DNA of 64,000 nt from a bacterium (GTDB lineage Bacteria > Patescibacteria > Paceibacteria > UBA9973 > UBA6065): the NCBI GenBank assembly GCA_030680695.1, contig JAUXUT010000149.1, forward strand, positions 585,431-649,430. Direction: 5' to 3'. Below the pieces are notes generated by a model that ran no database searches, was not told the DNA's origin, and saw only the letters and a program-made list of their open reading frames with translations. Position 1 is the stretch's first letter, and each line of letters starts with the position of its first letter. This document shows positions 51,088 to 58,659 of this stretch, piece by piece. The position numbers and the translations under genes are program-made.

Positions 51088-51624
51088 ATGAAGCTCAAAA
51101 TAAATACATTGTTAATATCAGGCGTCTCACTAGTTCTCGGGATACTTCTCGTGGCTCTTGGTTTTGTTGTTTATAAGAGCTACGCATATAAAGGCGAGAT
51201 AGCCTCATTCCTGAAGGCGTCACGCGATGCAGAGGTTATTGCATCGCGCCAGACAGCTCTTCAAAAAAACCTTCAAGGTTCTAAGGCCGCAATCGACGCA
51301 ATCGACGCTCGGTTTGTTCGTGAGACAGAGGTGTCATTATTCATCGATATGCTTGAGCGCGAGGCGGATATCAAGGGTGTGACAGCCAACATTGGATCAA
51401 TCAGCCTCGACGCCGCTGCTAGCGCAGGAGGGCTCAAGGCCTTGCGCATGCGCATCGACGGGACAGGAACCTGGGCCCAAGTTATACGATTCACCTCCGC
51501 ACTTGAATCCTTGCCGTACGCCTTGCGCGTCGAAACGGCGAGTGTGGAAAAAGTCTCGTCAGACGACACATCTTCTGGATCGTGGAGGTTTGTTATAGAT
51601 CTCCGTCAATACGTATCTCAATAA
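51088..51624 (+). CDS. pilO: PilO-like pilus alignment protein
   Basis: 178 aa. Single N-terminal transmembrane helix (LLISGVSLVLGILLVALGFVVY), coiled coil (EVIASRQTALQKNLQGSKAAIDAI) and a C-terminal alpha/beta domain. Adjacent to pilN by one base. Assigned mainly by size, topology and position; sequence similarity of PilO is low in general. Confidence 0.75.
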   Translation: MKLKINTLLISGVSLVLGILLVALGFVVYKSYAYKGEIASFLKASRDAEVIASRQTALQKNLQGSKAAIDAIDARFVRETEVSLFIDMLEREADIKGVTANIGSISLDAAASAGGLKALRMRIDGTGTWAQVIRFTSALESLPYALRVETASVEKVSSDDTSSGSWRFVIDLRQYVSQ

Positions 51625-51625
51625 T

Positions 51626-51937
51626 ATGAAAAGAACATTCTCTTTATGGAATAGGTTTCGTGGCGTATTTTCAAATCTTGGCGAGCATCCTTCGTATGAT
51701 TGGTATTTCTCGCTCTCGTGTTTAGGGATTCTTTCTGTGGCGGCAATTGTACTCTCGGGTTTGATATATTACGCGCTTGCTTTGCGGCCAGTATCTTTAT
51801 CTGACGATTTTGTACCAACATCTGTCGCCGTGCTGGACAAGGCGACGCTCGTTCAAGCGCTTGATGATATGACCGCCGCTGATGCATCCGCCGCCATCAT
51901 TCCAGGTCCGGTATTGGCGGATCCGTCGAGAAGATAG
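51626..51937 (+). CDS. Small membrane protein of the pilMNO operon
   Basis: 103 aa. Aromatic N-terminus (FSLWNRFRGVFSNLGEHPSYDWYFS), one transmembrane helix (LSCLGILSVAAIVLSGLIYYAL) and an Ala/Asp-rich extracellular tail. One base after pilO; a position where pilP is found in Proteobacteria, but no PilP similarity is seen. Confidence 0.75.
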   Translation: MKRTFSLWNRFRGVFSNLGEHPSYDWYFSLSCLGILSVAAIVLSGLIYYALALRPVSLSDDFVPTSVAVLDKATLVQALDDMTAADASAAIIPGPVLADPSRR

Positions 51938-51951
51938 TATCCTCCAATCAT

Positions 51952-52027
51952 CCCCTCGTAGTTCAATGGATTAGAACTCCGGACTTCTAAGCCGGCCATG
52001 TAGGTTCGATTCCTACCGAGGGGACCA
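51952..52027 (+). tRNA. tRNA-Arg (anticodon TCT), CCA encoded
   Basis: Acceptor CCCCTCG/CGAGGGG, anticodon loop CTTCTAA, T loop GTTCGATTC, discriminator A and encoded CCA (52025-52027). Confidence 0.95.
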
Positions 52028-52048
52028 ATAGATAGGCAACGGGCAAAG

Positions 52049-52079
52049 AAAAGCCGCAGGCAAAGTGCCTGCGGCTTTT
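52049..52079 (+). terminator. Terminator after tRNA-Arg (TCT)
   Basis: 14-bp stem AAAAGCCGCAGGCA / TGCCTGCGGCTTTT. Confidence 0.9.
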
Positions 52080-52087
52080 CTGTTCTG

Positions 52088-52160
52088 TGCGCCCTGAGGG
52101 ACTTGAACCCCCGACCTTCTCAGTGTAAATGAGCTGCTCTACCAACTGAGCTAAGGGCGC
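52088..52160 (-). tRNA. tRNA-Val (anticodon TAC)
   Basis: Acceptor GCGCCCT/AGGGCGC (one wobble), anticodon stem CTCA/TGAG with loop TTTACAC, T loop GTTCAAGTC on the minus strand. Confidence 0.94.
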
Positions 52161-52221
52161 GTAGAAGACACGATAGCCTATTTCTTGCTCATTTTCAAGG
52201 CGTGTGCTACATTAGGCACCT

Positions 52222-52647
52222 ATGAAAAGCGCAGTAATCATATCTCCGGTAGACATGGGAGCGCGAAAGGCTCTCGGCCTCCGATCGGGCGACACCGTCC
52301 GCGTGTGGCAGAAAATCACTGAAGGCAGCAAGACTCGCCTCCAGGCGTTTGAAGGTCTTATTCTTTCTCGAAAGCATGGCGACGAGCCAGGCGCAACCTT
52401 TACGGTTCGCAAGGTCATCGACGGCGTCGGTGTTGAGAGGATTTTCCCTCTTTACTCTCCAATGATCGATGAAGTCGAAGTTATGCGCCGATCGAAGGTT
52501 CGCCGCGCTAAACTCTATTTCGTACGCGAGAAGGCGGCCAAGGAAATCCGCCGCCAGATGCGAAATCTCCGCAAGGACCCGACCGCCAATACCGATGTTG
52601 CCAAGGCGCCAATCATTGAGGAAAAAAACGAAGAAGCAGCAAAGTAA
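52222..52647 (+). CDS. rplS: 50S ribosomal protein L19
   Basis: 141 aa. LRSGDTVRVWQKITEGSKTRLQAFEGLILSRKHGDEPGATFTVRK and GVGVERIFPLYSPMIDEVEVMRRSKVRRAKLYF parts are characteristic of L19. C-terminal acidic/lysine extension. TACATT eight bases upstream of ATG. Confidence 0.96.
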   Translation: MKSAVIISPVDMGARKALGLRSGDTVRVWQKITEGSKTRLQAFEGLILSRKHGDEPGATFTVRKVIDGVGVERIFPLYSPMIDEVEVMRRSKVRRAKLYFVREKAAKEIRRQMRNLRKDPTANTDVAKAPIIEEKNEEAAK

Positions 52648-52650
52648 AAT

Positions 52651-52678
52651 AAAAAACACCGCGAGAGCGGTGTTTTTT
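52651..52678 (+). terminator. Terminator of rplS
   Basis: AAAAAACACCGC / GCGGTGTTTTTT with GAGA loop. Confidence 0.92.
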
Positions 52679-52743
52679 ACAGGCGAGTTGAAAAGATAGC
52701 TGTTTTCGGCTATGATGGCTCGGCTGGCATGTTTGCGGCATAT

Positions 52744-52827
52744 GCGCAGGTGGCGAAATTGGCAGACGCACTACCTTGAGGTGGTAGCGCCTTCACCGGC
52801 ATGGAGGTTCAAGTCCTCTCCTGCGCA
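52744..52827 (+). tRNA. tRNA-Leu (anticodon GAG)
   Basis: Acceptor GCGCAGG/CCTGCGC, anticodon stem CTACC/GGTAG with loop TTGAGGT, long variable arm and T loop GTTCAAGTC. No encoded CCA. Confidence 0.94.
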
Positions 52828-52838
52828 CAAGGGATTAT

Positions 52839-52866
52839 GGCGGACGGATATCCGTCCGCCATTTTT
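52839..52866 (+). terminator. Terminator after tRNA-Leu
   Basis: GGCGGACGG ATAT CCGTCCGCC followed by ATTTTT. Confidence 0.9.
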
Positions 52867-52907
52867 CCAAGCCGGTCAGCAACCCTAGAAGCTTGGACCG
52901 ACACGAT

Positions 52908-52979
52908 GGTGCCTATAGTTTAGTGGTAAAACTTCGGTTTGTGGAACCGATATCCAGAGTTCGATTCTCTGTAGGCACC
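52908..52979 (+). tRNA. tRNA-His (anticodon GTG), target of the accessory island
   Basis: GTGCCTA/TAGGCAC acceptor with the His-specific extra G (52908) paired to C 52979, anticodon loop with GTG (TTGTGGA), T loop GTTCGATTC. Its last 60 bases are also the last 20 codons (stop included) of the serine recombinase gene on the other strand, as expected if an integrating element carries its own copy of the tRNA 3' part. Confidence 0.94.
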
Positions 52980-54557
52980 CCATTCGAGAATCAGTTGTTG
53001 AAAAGCGATGTTTCGCGCCTCAACAGAACTGTATTCTCTCAGTCCTAACCTCTCAAATTCAGCCCTAAATTCAGGGTATGCTTCTTTGATTGGCTGGAGC
53101 CATTCGTTGGCTGTGATAAAGACTTTCCCATGTTTTATGTAGAAGTTCTGACCGAGTGCCGAGAATATCTCACGTTTTCTTTGAAGATTACCCATAACGA
53201 ATTCCTTTCTAGCAAAGCATGCAAAGCTAAATACCTGCTCTGTAAGGTCCAGCCACTTTGAAGCACGTCCCTCGGTTTCCCGGAGTTTCGCTTGTAATCG
53301 GGCGATTTTATCTTTAAGTATGTCGCGCTCTTTAACAAAGCCCTCATCATCGATAAGATCGCGGTAGCGCATCTTTGTCAGGTTATCGAGCTCGGTCTGT
53401 GACTCGACGACAGTCTTGTGCTGCATTTCGTAAATCTTGGTACGCTCCTCAATTTCTTTATCATTGTTGCGATTCAAAGCCTCAATAGCCCAAGTCTGAA
53501 ACTCGGGGAGGATGGTGTACTCCTCAAGCAAAAGCTCGATCTGCTGTTCGAGGTCAATGAGGTTGATTGGGTTTCGCTTAGGACATGGCACACCTTTCTT
53601 GTGGCCTGAACAATGGTAGTAAGTGTATGTTTTGAGATCGCCAGTTTTCTTTATGGTTTTGGTCTTTTCCGTTCCGGTGTACATCGCACCACACAGACCG
53701 CAGCGAATAAGTCCGGTAAATGCGAACTCGTGTGTTTGACCTCTCGGCTTGCCGGTCCTGCCGAAGATAGCTTGGACCCGATCGTACTCCTCGAGGGTGA
53801 TCATCGGCTTATGATTTCCTTTGTAGACTTTCTTGCCCCACTCGAACATTCCTGTATAGAAAATATTCTTAAACATTTTATAAATCACGCTCGAAGCCAT
53901 CTCAACTCCACCGCTCCGCTTACTCTTCAGGGATCGATAGCCCCATTCCTTGCTTGCGATCTCGGCGATACTCACTGGTGTGTAGTTTCCTGTAAGCATA
54001 AGGTCCCACATCTTTCGGATGAGGTCGAAGCGTTCAGGGTCAGGCTGAATTGTGTGCTCAAGTCTTTCGTTGATATAACCAGCCGGAGCCTTTGAGGGGA
54101 ACCAACCACGATCAGCTTTACCATGCATGCCACGCTTGGTGTTTTTGCGCAGTTCAATGATGAACTGATTCGCCATTCCACTCTCAACGCTAAAGAGAAG
54201 TACGTTATCATCAGGCAGATACTCGCGTTCCATCGTCTGAATGGATTCGATAATTCCTTTCTGAAGCATCCAGCTTAGCTTTCCACTGTCGATTGGGTTT
54301 CGTGCGAGGCGATTGATCTGCCAGCAGAGGATTCCTTTTGCTTCGCCTTTCTCAATTCGCTTGAGCATGTCATTGAAGATAGGACGGCCCGGCTGTTTTG
54401 CCGACTTTGCTTCGGTCAGGATTTCTTTGACTGAAATGCCTAGGGAATTAGCTCGCTCTTTGAGGCGGTTTATCTGGTCCTCGATTGACTGCTCCTGCCG
54501 ATCCTCGGACTCAGAGGATTTGCGGGCGTACATGAAATATTCAACGTTTGTAGCCAT
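52920..54557 (-). CDS. Large serine recombinase (site-specific integrase)
   Basis: 545 aa. Resolvase N-domain with YARKSSESEDRQEQSIEDQ (nucleophile Ser) and QINRLARNPIDSGKL, Recombinase domain (APAGYINERLEHTI to GRTGKPRGQ), zinc ribbon (CGLCG ... CSGHKKGVPC) and a coiled-coil C-terminus. The stop codon lies inside tRNA-His; the final residues SGYRFHKPKFYH are encoded antisense to it. This geometry marks it as the integrase of the island 53-59.6 kb. Confidence 0.95.
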   Translation of the reverse strand: MATNVEYFMYARKSSESEDRQEQSIEDQINRLKERANSLGISVKEILTEAKSAKQPGRPIFNDMLKRIEKGEAKGILCWQINRLARNPIDSGKLSWMLQKGIIESIQTMEREYLPDDNVLLFSVESGMANQFIIELRKNTKRGMHGKADRGWFPSKAPAGYINERLEHTIQPDPERFDLIRKMWDLMLTGNYTPVSIAEIASKEWGYRSLKSKRSGGVEMASSVIYKMFKNIFYTGMFEWGKKVYKGNHKPMITLEEYDRVQAIFGRTGKPRGQTHEFAFTGLIRCGLCGAMYTGTEKTKTIKKTGDLKTYTYYHCSGHKKGVPCPKRNPINLIDLEQQIELLLEEYTILPEFQTWAIEALNRNNDKEIEERTKIYEMQHKTVVESQTELDNLTKMRYRDLIDDEGFVKERDILKDKIARLQAKLRETEGRASKWLDLTEQVFSFACFARKEFVMGNLQRKREIFSALGQNFYIKHGKVFITANEWLQPIKEAYPEFRAEFERLGLREYSSVEARNIAFQQLILEWGAYRESNSGYRFHKPKFYH

Positions 54558-54626
54558 ATAATTGGGTAATGTTAATGCTAAGGGGTGTTGCTGTGTTACC
54601 TTCTTCGTGGGGTAATTGCAAGTCCC

Positions 54627-55982
54627 TTAGAATGGAACATCTTCAGCCTTTATCTCATTTTCATTGTTGGTAACATTTACCCCCGGTTCGTATGCACTAT
54701 TTATTTCTTCCGTTTTCTCAAGCCTTCTGGCTGCAATAGTCGGGTACGTCAGGAGTTGTCGACGATCGTTTGAGTCAGGTTCCTGGAAGATAAGGCCAGC
54801 AGATTCAATGTTGGGCAGGTAGTCATAGCGGAGCCTGAACATGCCAAGGTTGCCGCCATAGACGTGGGCGTATTGCTTGAGCATGTCTTGGCGGGTAACG
54901 CCTATTTTCTTTTCTTCAGGTACAGGATCGCCAAACTCATCGATCTGGTCCCGGTTCCACAGAGGAAGAATAATCTGCGAGTAGAATTCGTAGAGGTAGG
55001 GCGATATTTCAAGCTCCTGAAAGAGAGATATCTTATCCCAAATCTCAAAGCCGGTTTCGATGTCTTCATTAGAAGCATAGAGCGTCGTGCCTTCTCGCTT
55101 ACGATGCCAGACATTCAAAAGGGCAACCGATTTGATGATCGAGTAAATACGTTTGATGTCTCGCTGGTTTCTCGGCTGCGGATTTTGTATGTGAGCGAGG
55201 AATCTTTGCTGAACCGCTTTCTCGTCTTCGATGATGATCTCATCAACACCAGCAGCTTTGATCAAAACGATGCGCTCGATCAGGGCTTTACGGAGAGGAT
55301 TCTCATTGAGCTCTTTATAATATTTCTTTTTGTCGGACTCCTTGCGAGAGGACTGATGAATACCTGCAAGTATTTTCTCCTGATTTATCTCGGGACTGAG
55401 AAGCAGGAAGCGGGTCATTTCCTGTTGGTCCATTTTGGCATTGGCCGAGCAGAATATGACCGACGGGAAGCCTCTGATTACGGCGGTCTTTGTGCGCGTA
55501 CCACCTTTCTCTGTCTTATCCGTGATCTTATGTCTCGTTTCTTTCTCGTCGTGAGACAGGAGTGAGCGAAGCTTTGTGAGAAGCGTTGCATGTGGCATGT
55601 CGAGGAAGATAATGATTTTTCTTGAGAGGTCGATAAAACGCTCGTTCGTTTCTTTTTTATATACGCCGCTCTCGTGGAGAAACGATGTAGGTGATGCCCC
55701 GGCGAGCTTCATAACATCCTCCTGCGGAAAGAGATTTGAAATCTCGAGAGGAATGAAGCTCTTGCCGGATGATGATGGAGCATTGAAGCTGATATTGAAT
55801 TGCGCGTTGTCCGTGTATGCCGCAAGCATAGCGAGAAACGTGATGATTTTATTTCCATCATCTTTTTTGATAGTGAGGTCCAATACCTGCCGGACCTGAT
55901 CAAGAGTGATCGGTTCAGGCGGGGTAATGCGCTCCTTAATTTTATCGAGTTCCTCTTTGATTGTAAGTGACTGTAGATTCAT
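54627..55982 (-). CDS. P-loop ATPase of the island, replication-type
   Basis: 451 aa. Walker A-like FNAPSSSGKSFIPLEI near residue 70, Walker B-like RKIIIFLDMPHATLL, then VIFCSANAKMDQQEMTRFLLL. A C-terminal winged-helix-like region (GVTRQDMLKQYAHVYGGN). It resembles ATPases of plasmid/phage replication modules (DnaB/primase-helicase type in the wider sense) but I cannot name the family. Its start overlaps the next gene on the same strand. Confidence 0.75.
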   Translation of the reverse strand: MNLQSLTIKEELDKIKERITPPEPITLDQVRQVLDLTIKKDDGNKIITFLAMLAAYTDNAQFNISFNAPSSSGKSFIPLEISNLFPQEDVMKLAGASPTSFLHESGVYKKETNERFIDLSRKIIIFLDMPHATLLTKLRSLLSHDEKETRHKITDKTEKGGTRTKTAVIRGFPSVIFCSANAKMDQQEMTRFLLLSPEINQEKILAGIHQSSRKESDKKKYYKELNENPLRKALIERIVLIKAAGVDEIIIEDEKAVQQRFLAHIQNPQPRNQRDIKRIYSIIKSVALLNVWHRKREGTTLYASNEDIETGFEIWDKISLFQELEISPYLYEFYSQIILPLWNRDQIDEFGDPVPEEKKIGVTRQDMLKQYAHVYGGNLGMFRLRYDYLPNIESAGLIFQEPDSNDRRQLLTYPTIAARRLEKTEEINSAYEPGVNVTNNENEIKAEDVPF

Positions 55983-56196
55983 GATTTTGTAATTTATGGG
56001 CTAGTAAGGGAAGTGTTTCGAGCCGTCGCTTATGGATCTGCTCGTGTTCTTCCGGAGTCATCGGCTTGTAGACAAGCTCCATCAGGCGCACAAGTTGAGT
56101 GCCTTTTGCCAGGGCTTCTTCTTTGCTTATGTCCATTCCAAAGCGAGCCTTGTAAAGCTCCTGGAACTTTCTGATGTCAGCGTCCAAAAGCAGCAT
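55942..56196 (-). CDS. Small helical protein of CPR integrative elements
   Basis: 84 aa. Conserved-looking IRKFQELYKARFGMDISKEEALAKGTQLVRLMELVYKPMT, a pattern frequent beside recombinases in CPR genomes, from memory of such loci. Overlaps the ATPase gene by 41 bases, implying coupling. Function unknown. Confidence 0.75.
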   Translation of the reverse strand: MLLLDADIRKFQELYKARFGMDISKEEALAKGTQLVRLMELVYKPMTPEEHEQIHKRRLETLPLLAHKLQNHESTVTYNQRGTR

Positions 56197-56198
56197 GA

Positions 56199-56471
56199 CT
56201 ATTCGGAGTAAAGCTTATTCTTCAGAGCCTTGATGCTGTCAAAGAACGACCGAGCTTTGACTTTGAGCTGATCTGAAAAATACTGATTGGCATACGTATC
56301 GATGTCCGATTCTTTCCTGAATACGAAAAGGGCCTTGCGAGGATCGTCGCGGTCCAAGCGGATGAGCTTGTACCCGAGGCACAAGAGTGCCGCCGATACT
56401 CCAAGGTCGTAAGTAGTAAACACTGATGCCTCGTCGTCCTGGTGTGACCGAGGCTTTAATTTTCTTGTCAT
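56199..56471 (-). CDS. DUF5659-like protein
   Basis: 90 aa. FTTYDLGVSAALLCLGYKLIRLDRDDPRKALFVF matches the DUF5659 pattern (F-T-T-x-D-L ... A-x-L-L-x-L-G-Y), followed by a helical tail (FFDSIKALKNKLYSE). Found in mobile elements; function unknown. Two bases from its neighbour, so same operon. Confidence 0.75.
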   Translation of the reverse strand: MTRKLKPRSHQDDEASVFTTYDLGVSAALLCLGYKLIRLDRDDPRKALFVFRKESDIDTYANQYFSDQLKVKARSFFDSIKALKNKLYSE

Positions 56472-56572
56472 AGAGTAATTTCGCTAGATTAGTAATGCGC
56501 GTGTTCAATATGAAAACGCACTCACAGTTTCGGTGAGTGCGCTCATTCAATATTCAGAAATGAATCGGATTT

Positions 56573-57214
56573 CTAGCTCTTTTTGTTCGGGTCGAAGTAC
56601 CAGCCCTCATCTTTCTGGCTGTAGATTACGTCTTTCTTAAAATGAACTTTCAATGAATTACGAAGCTCGCTTACATATTTCGAGATCGTCATTTTAGAAA
56701 CCGTCTTGCGCTTGTCGGCATCAATGATGTTTTCCTTAATGTCGTCCCGGGTGAGTAGGCGTTTTGGATTGCGCATAAACATGCGGCACAAATCCTTGAT
56801 CTGTCCTCGAAGAGGAACGATCACGTCTTTGTAGCGAATGGTCCCATCGGAATATGAAGCAAGACCGCTTACCTCAAACTCGGGCTCAAGGTCCTTGGTC
56901 ATGAGCAGGGTATCTTTGATTGCCACTCGCGCAAGTTTCTTACCCTTGGCGGCATTCATGGCGATAAGGCCGAATGGATCAAGAGGCTTTCCGGTCATTT
57001 CAAATTTAACTTTGTATTTCGCAATCGGGACGAGGCATTTTAGGTAGCCTTCCTCTTCAAGCTTAAGGAGAATCGAATACTGCTCATCGGAGAAAATATT
57101 AAAAGTCTTGGCGTAGATATCGCTTATGCTAAAAGCTATCGGTCCCTTGGGGGATATAGCGACTTGGTCTTCAATGCGATTTTTCACAAACCTGATTTTG
57201 GCAGCTGGGGTCAT
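56573..57214 (-). CDS. Winged-helix regulator-like protein of the island
   Basis: 213 aa. N-terminal unknown domain (ISDIYAKTFNIFSDEQYSIL), a central beta strip with YSDGTIRYKDVIVPLRG, and a C-terminal winged helix similar to OmpR-type output domains (RLLTRDDIKENI, KTVSKMTISKYVSELRNSLK, DVIYSQKDEGWYF). Likely the element's transcription regulator, divergent from the DGR2 promoter. Confidence 0.75.
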   Translation of the reverse strand: MTPAAKIRFVKNRIEDQVAISPKGPIAFSISDIYAKTFNIFSDEQYSILLKLEEEGYLKCLVPIAKYKVKFEMTGKPLDPFGLIAMNAAKGKKLARVAIKDTLLMTKDLEPEFEVSGLASYSDGTIRYKDVIVPLRGQIKDLCRMFMRNPKRLLTRDDIKENIIDADKRKTVSKMTISKYVSELRNSLKVHFKKDVIYSQKDEGWYFDPNKKS

Positions 57215-57309
57215 GGTAATAGTAATTTCCCTAAATCTACTCTTTTTTAGCTATTTTTCCAAGATGGCGAGGTGGTTCGTGGGATAGAGTTGACAGAACC
57301 TGAAATACG

Positions 57310-57338
57310 TTGACAAATAGGCTCTATTGTGATATACT
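57310..57338 (+). promoter_or_regulatory. Perfect sigma-70 promoter of DGR2 target
   Basis: TTGACA (57310-57315), 17-base spacer, TATACT (57333-57338) with an extended TGA. A second TTGACA lies exactly 20 bases upstream (57290-57295). Leader of about 135 bases. Confidence 0.88.
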
Positions 57339-57375
57339 TCCTACCAGGAAAACGAACCTTGATATTGCGGGATTT

Positions 57376-57423
57376 GCTACAGCAGAAAGCGGCTTACGTG
57401 GCTAAGCCATTCTCTGCTGTAGC
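57376..57423 (+). repeat. Nested inverted repeat in the DGR2 target leader
   Basis: GCTACAGCAGA (57376-57386) pairs with TCTGCTGTAGC (57413-57423); inside, GGCTTA (57391-57396) pairs with TAAGCC (57403-57408). Position between promoter and RBS mirrors the 20-bp repeat of DGR1. Confidence 0.88.
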
Positions 57424-57480
57424 GAAACCAATGTGGCCAAGCTAGCAGCAAACAACATCAAACAGAAAGGAAATCTGACC

Positions 57481-58194
57481 ATGGATACCATGCTCAGCAA
57501 GGCGCTCCGCGAATTCACAACCGGACCGCTCAATCAGCTCATTGTGAACCTCGGTGGCCAGGACGGCGACCAGTGGGAACAACAGCTCAAGCAGTTTCTC
57601 CGCAAGGAGCCCTGCTGGACCAACGGCCAAGTCACGCAAGTGGCGGAACCGAAACCCACACCCTCGATTCTCGAGCTCGTCTCGACGATCGTGGTCAATG
57701 CAACCACTGGCAAGCTCGTCGCCAAAGAGAAGTTCGTTCGTGACACTGGCCGCAAAGCCAAGGTCAAGATCAGCTACCTCGGCGACAACTTTACCTCGTG
57801 GTTCCTGAACGGTGACGGCAAGACCGAAGACTCGATCAGCGAACAGACGCTCCGCTACCACAAGTTGCGGCAGTCCTCGGTGGACGGTCCTATCATTGCC
57901 GAACTCGGCGGTGCGGAGAAGTCGGAAACGACACTCTCCGAGATGTTCTCCCTCATGGAGAAGCAGGGTAAGGGTGAAGACGGGGTTCTCTTGAACAACG
58001 GCTACGCCAATATCTTCTACATCAAGGACGACGCTGGTGTGCTCCGCGCGGTCCGCGTGCGCTGGCGCGGCGGCGGCTGGCTCGTCTGTGCGAGCTCCGT
58101 CGAGGGCCCGCGCAGGTGGGATGATGGCGACCAGGTGTTCTCTCGCAATTCTGTTCTCGAATCCTCGGAACCTTCGGCTCCGGCGCAAGCCTGA
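57481..58194 (+). CDS. DGR2 target protein with hypervariable C-terminus
   Basis: 237 aa from ATG 57481, preceded by AGAAAGGAA at good distance (a GTG at 57433 is in frame but less likely). The N-terminal 180 residues are unrecognised (KALREFTTGPLNQLIVNLGG, DQWEQQLKQFLRKEPCW, GVLLNNGYANIFYI). Residues about 184-223 are variable (GVLRAVRVRWRGGGWLVCAS, RRWDDGDQVFSRN). A short conserved tail (SEPSAPAQA) follows. No signal peptide or membrane helix. The N-terminal part is not related to the DGR1 target as far as I can see, but the framework W..R..W..D...FSR is a similar lectin-like layout. Confidence 0.9.
   Translation: MDTMLSKALREFTTGPLNQLIVNLGGQDGDQWEQQLKQFLRKEPCWTNGQVTQVAEPKPTPSILELVSTIVVNATTGKLVAKEKFVRDTGRKAKVKISYLGDNFTSWFLNGDGKTEDSISEQTLRYHKLRQSSVDGPIIAELGGAEKSETTLSEMFSLMEKQGKGEDGVLLNNGYANIFYIKDDAGVLRAVRVRWRGGGWLVCASSVEGPRRWDDGDQVFSRNSVLESSEPSAPAQA
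58031..58148 (+). repeat. Variable repeat VR2 of DGR2
   Basis: 118 bases aligned gap-free to TR2 (58501-58618) at a constant offset of 470. All 22 mismatches lie at template adenines, many AA pairs converted to CG, CT, TG or GG. Confidence 0.96.
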
Positions 58195-58218
58195 TCCTTT
58201 GTCCCTTGGACACTTTGA

Positions 58219-58256
58219 CCCTCGGTTTGCTTCGGCAGACCGGGGGTTAATTTTTT
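58219..58256 (+). terminator. Terminator of DGR2 target
   Basis: CCCTCGGTTTGC TTCG GCAGACCGGGGG-type stem followed by TTAATTTTTT; preceded by CTTGGACACTTTGACCCT, similar to the sequence after the DGR1 target. Confidence 0.85.
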
Positions 58257-58266
58257 ATATATAAAT

Positions 58267-58275
58267 TGATATACT
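58267..58275 (+). promoter_or_regulatory. Extended -10 promoter of the TR2 RNA
   Basis: TGATATACT (hexamer 58270-58275) just behind the target terminator; predicted start near 58283. Confidence 0.6.
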
Positions 58276-58282
58276 GTTTCTC

Positions 58283-58659
58283 GAAATCATGTGTTACGCG
58301 GCGGTTAAGGCTTTCGCGTCATGGTCTTAGGATATTTTTCCCGAGAGTTGCGCTGGGTATGCCTTGCGCGAGAGTGAGAGAAGTCTCTTCAAAAAAAGAA
58401 TAAGAATTGGTACATGAGACTGGCGGACTTCGATGTCCCGGATAAAATTCAGCCTGTCATGATTTGGCGGGCGGTGATGCAGATGGTCCCATGTACGATA
58501 ACGCTGGTGTGCTCCGAACGGTCAACGTGAACTGGAACGACGACGGCTGGAACGTCAATGCGAACTCCGTCGAGAACCCGAACAGGTGGAATGATGGCAA
58601 CCAGGTGTTCTCTCGAAACTGTTATCTTTCTTCTGCTCAACTAGCAGAAGTTTTCTTTT
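58283..58659 (+). ncRNA. DGR2 template RNA (TR2 RNA)
   Basis: Inferred transcript of about 377 bases: about 218 bases of leader with CGGTTAAGGCT near its 5' end (shared with the TR1 leader), template repeat, then terminator CTTCTGCT (58630-58637) / AGCAGAAG (58643-58650) with TTTTCTTTT. Same layout as the TR1 RNA, although no reverse transcriptase gene follows. Confidence 0.65.
58501..58618 (+). repeat. Template repeat TR2 of DGR2
   Basis: Template copy with AA dinucleotides at the variable sites; in the VR2 frame it encodes Asn-rich VNVNWNDDGWNVNANSVE. 22 adenine-only differences from VR2. Confidence 0.95.

Noticed and set aside
57442..58188. Long minus-strand ORF opposite the DGR2 target
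   Set aside because: Shadow frame of a GC-rich gene; no motif, and the plus-strand frame has promoter, RBS and the variable repeat.
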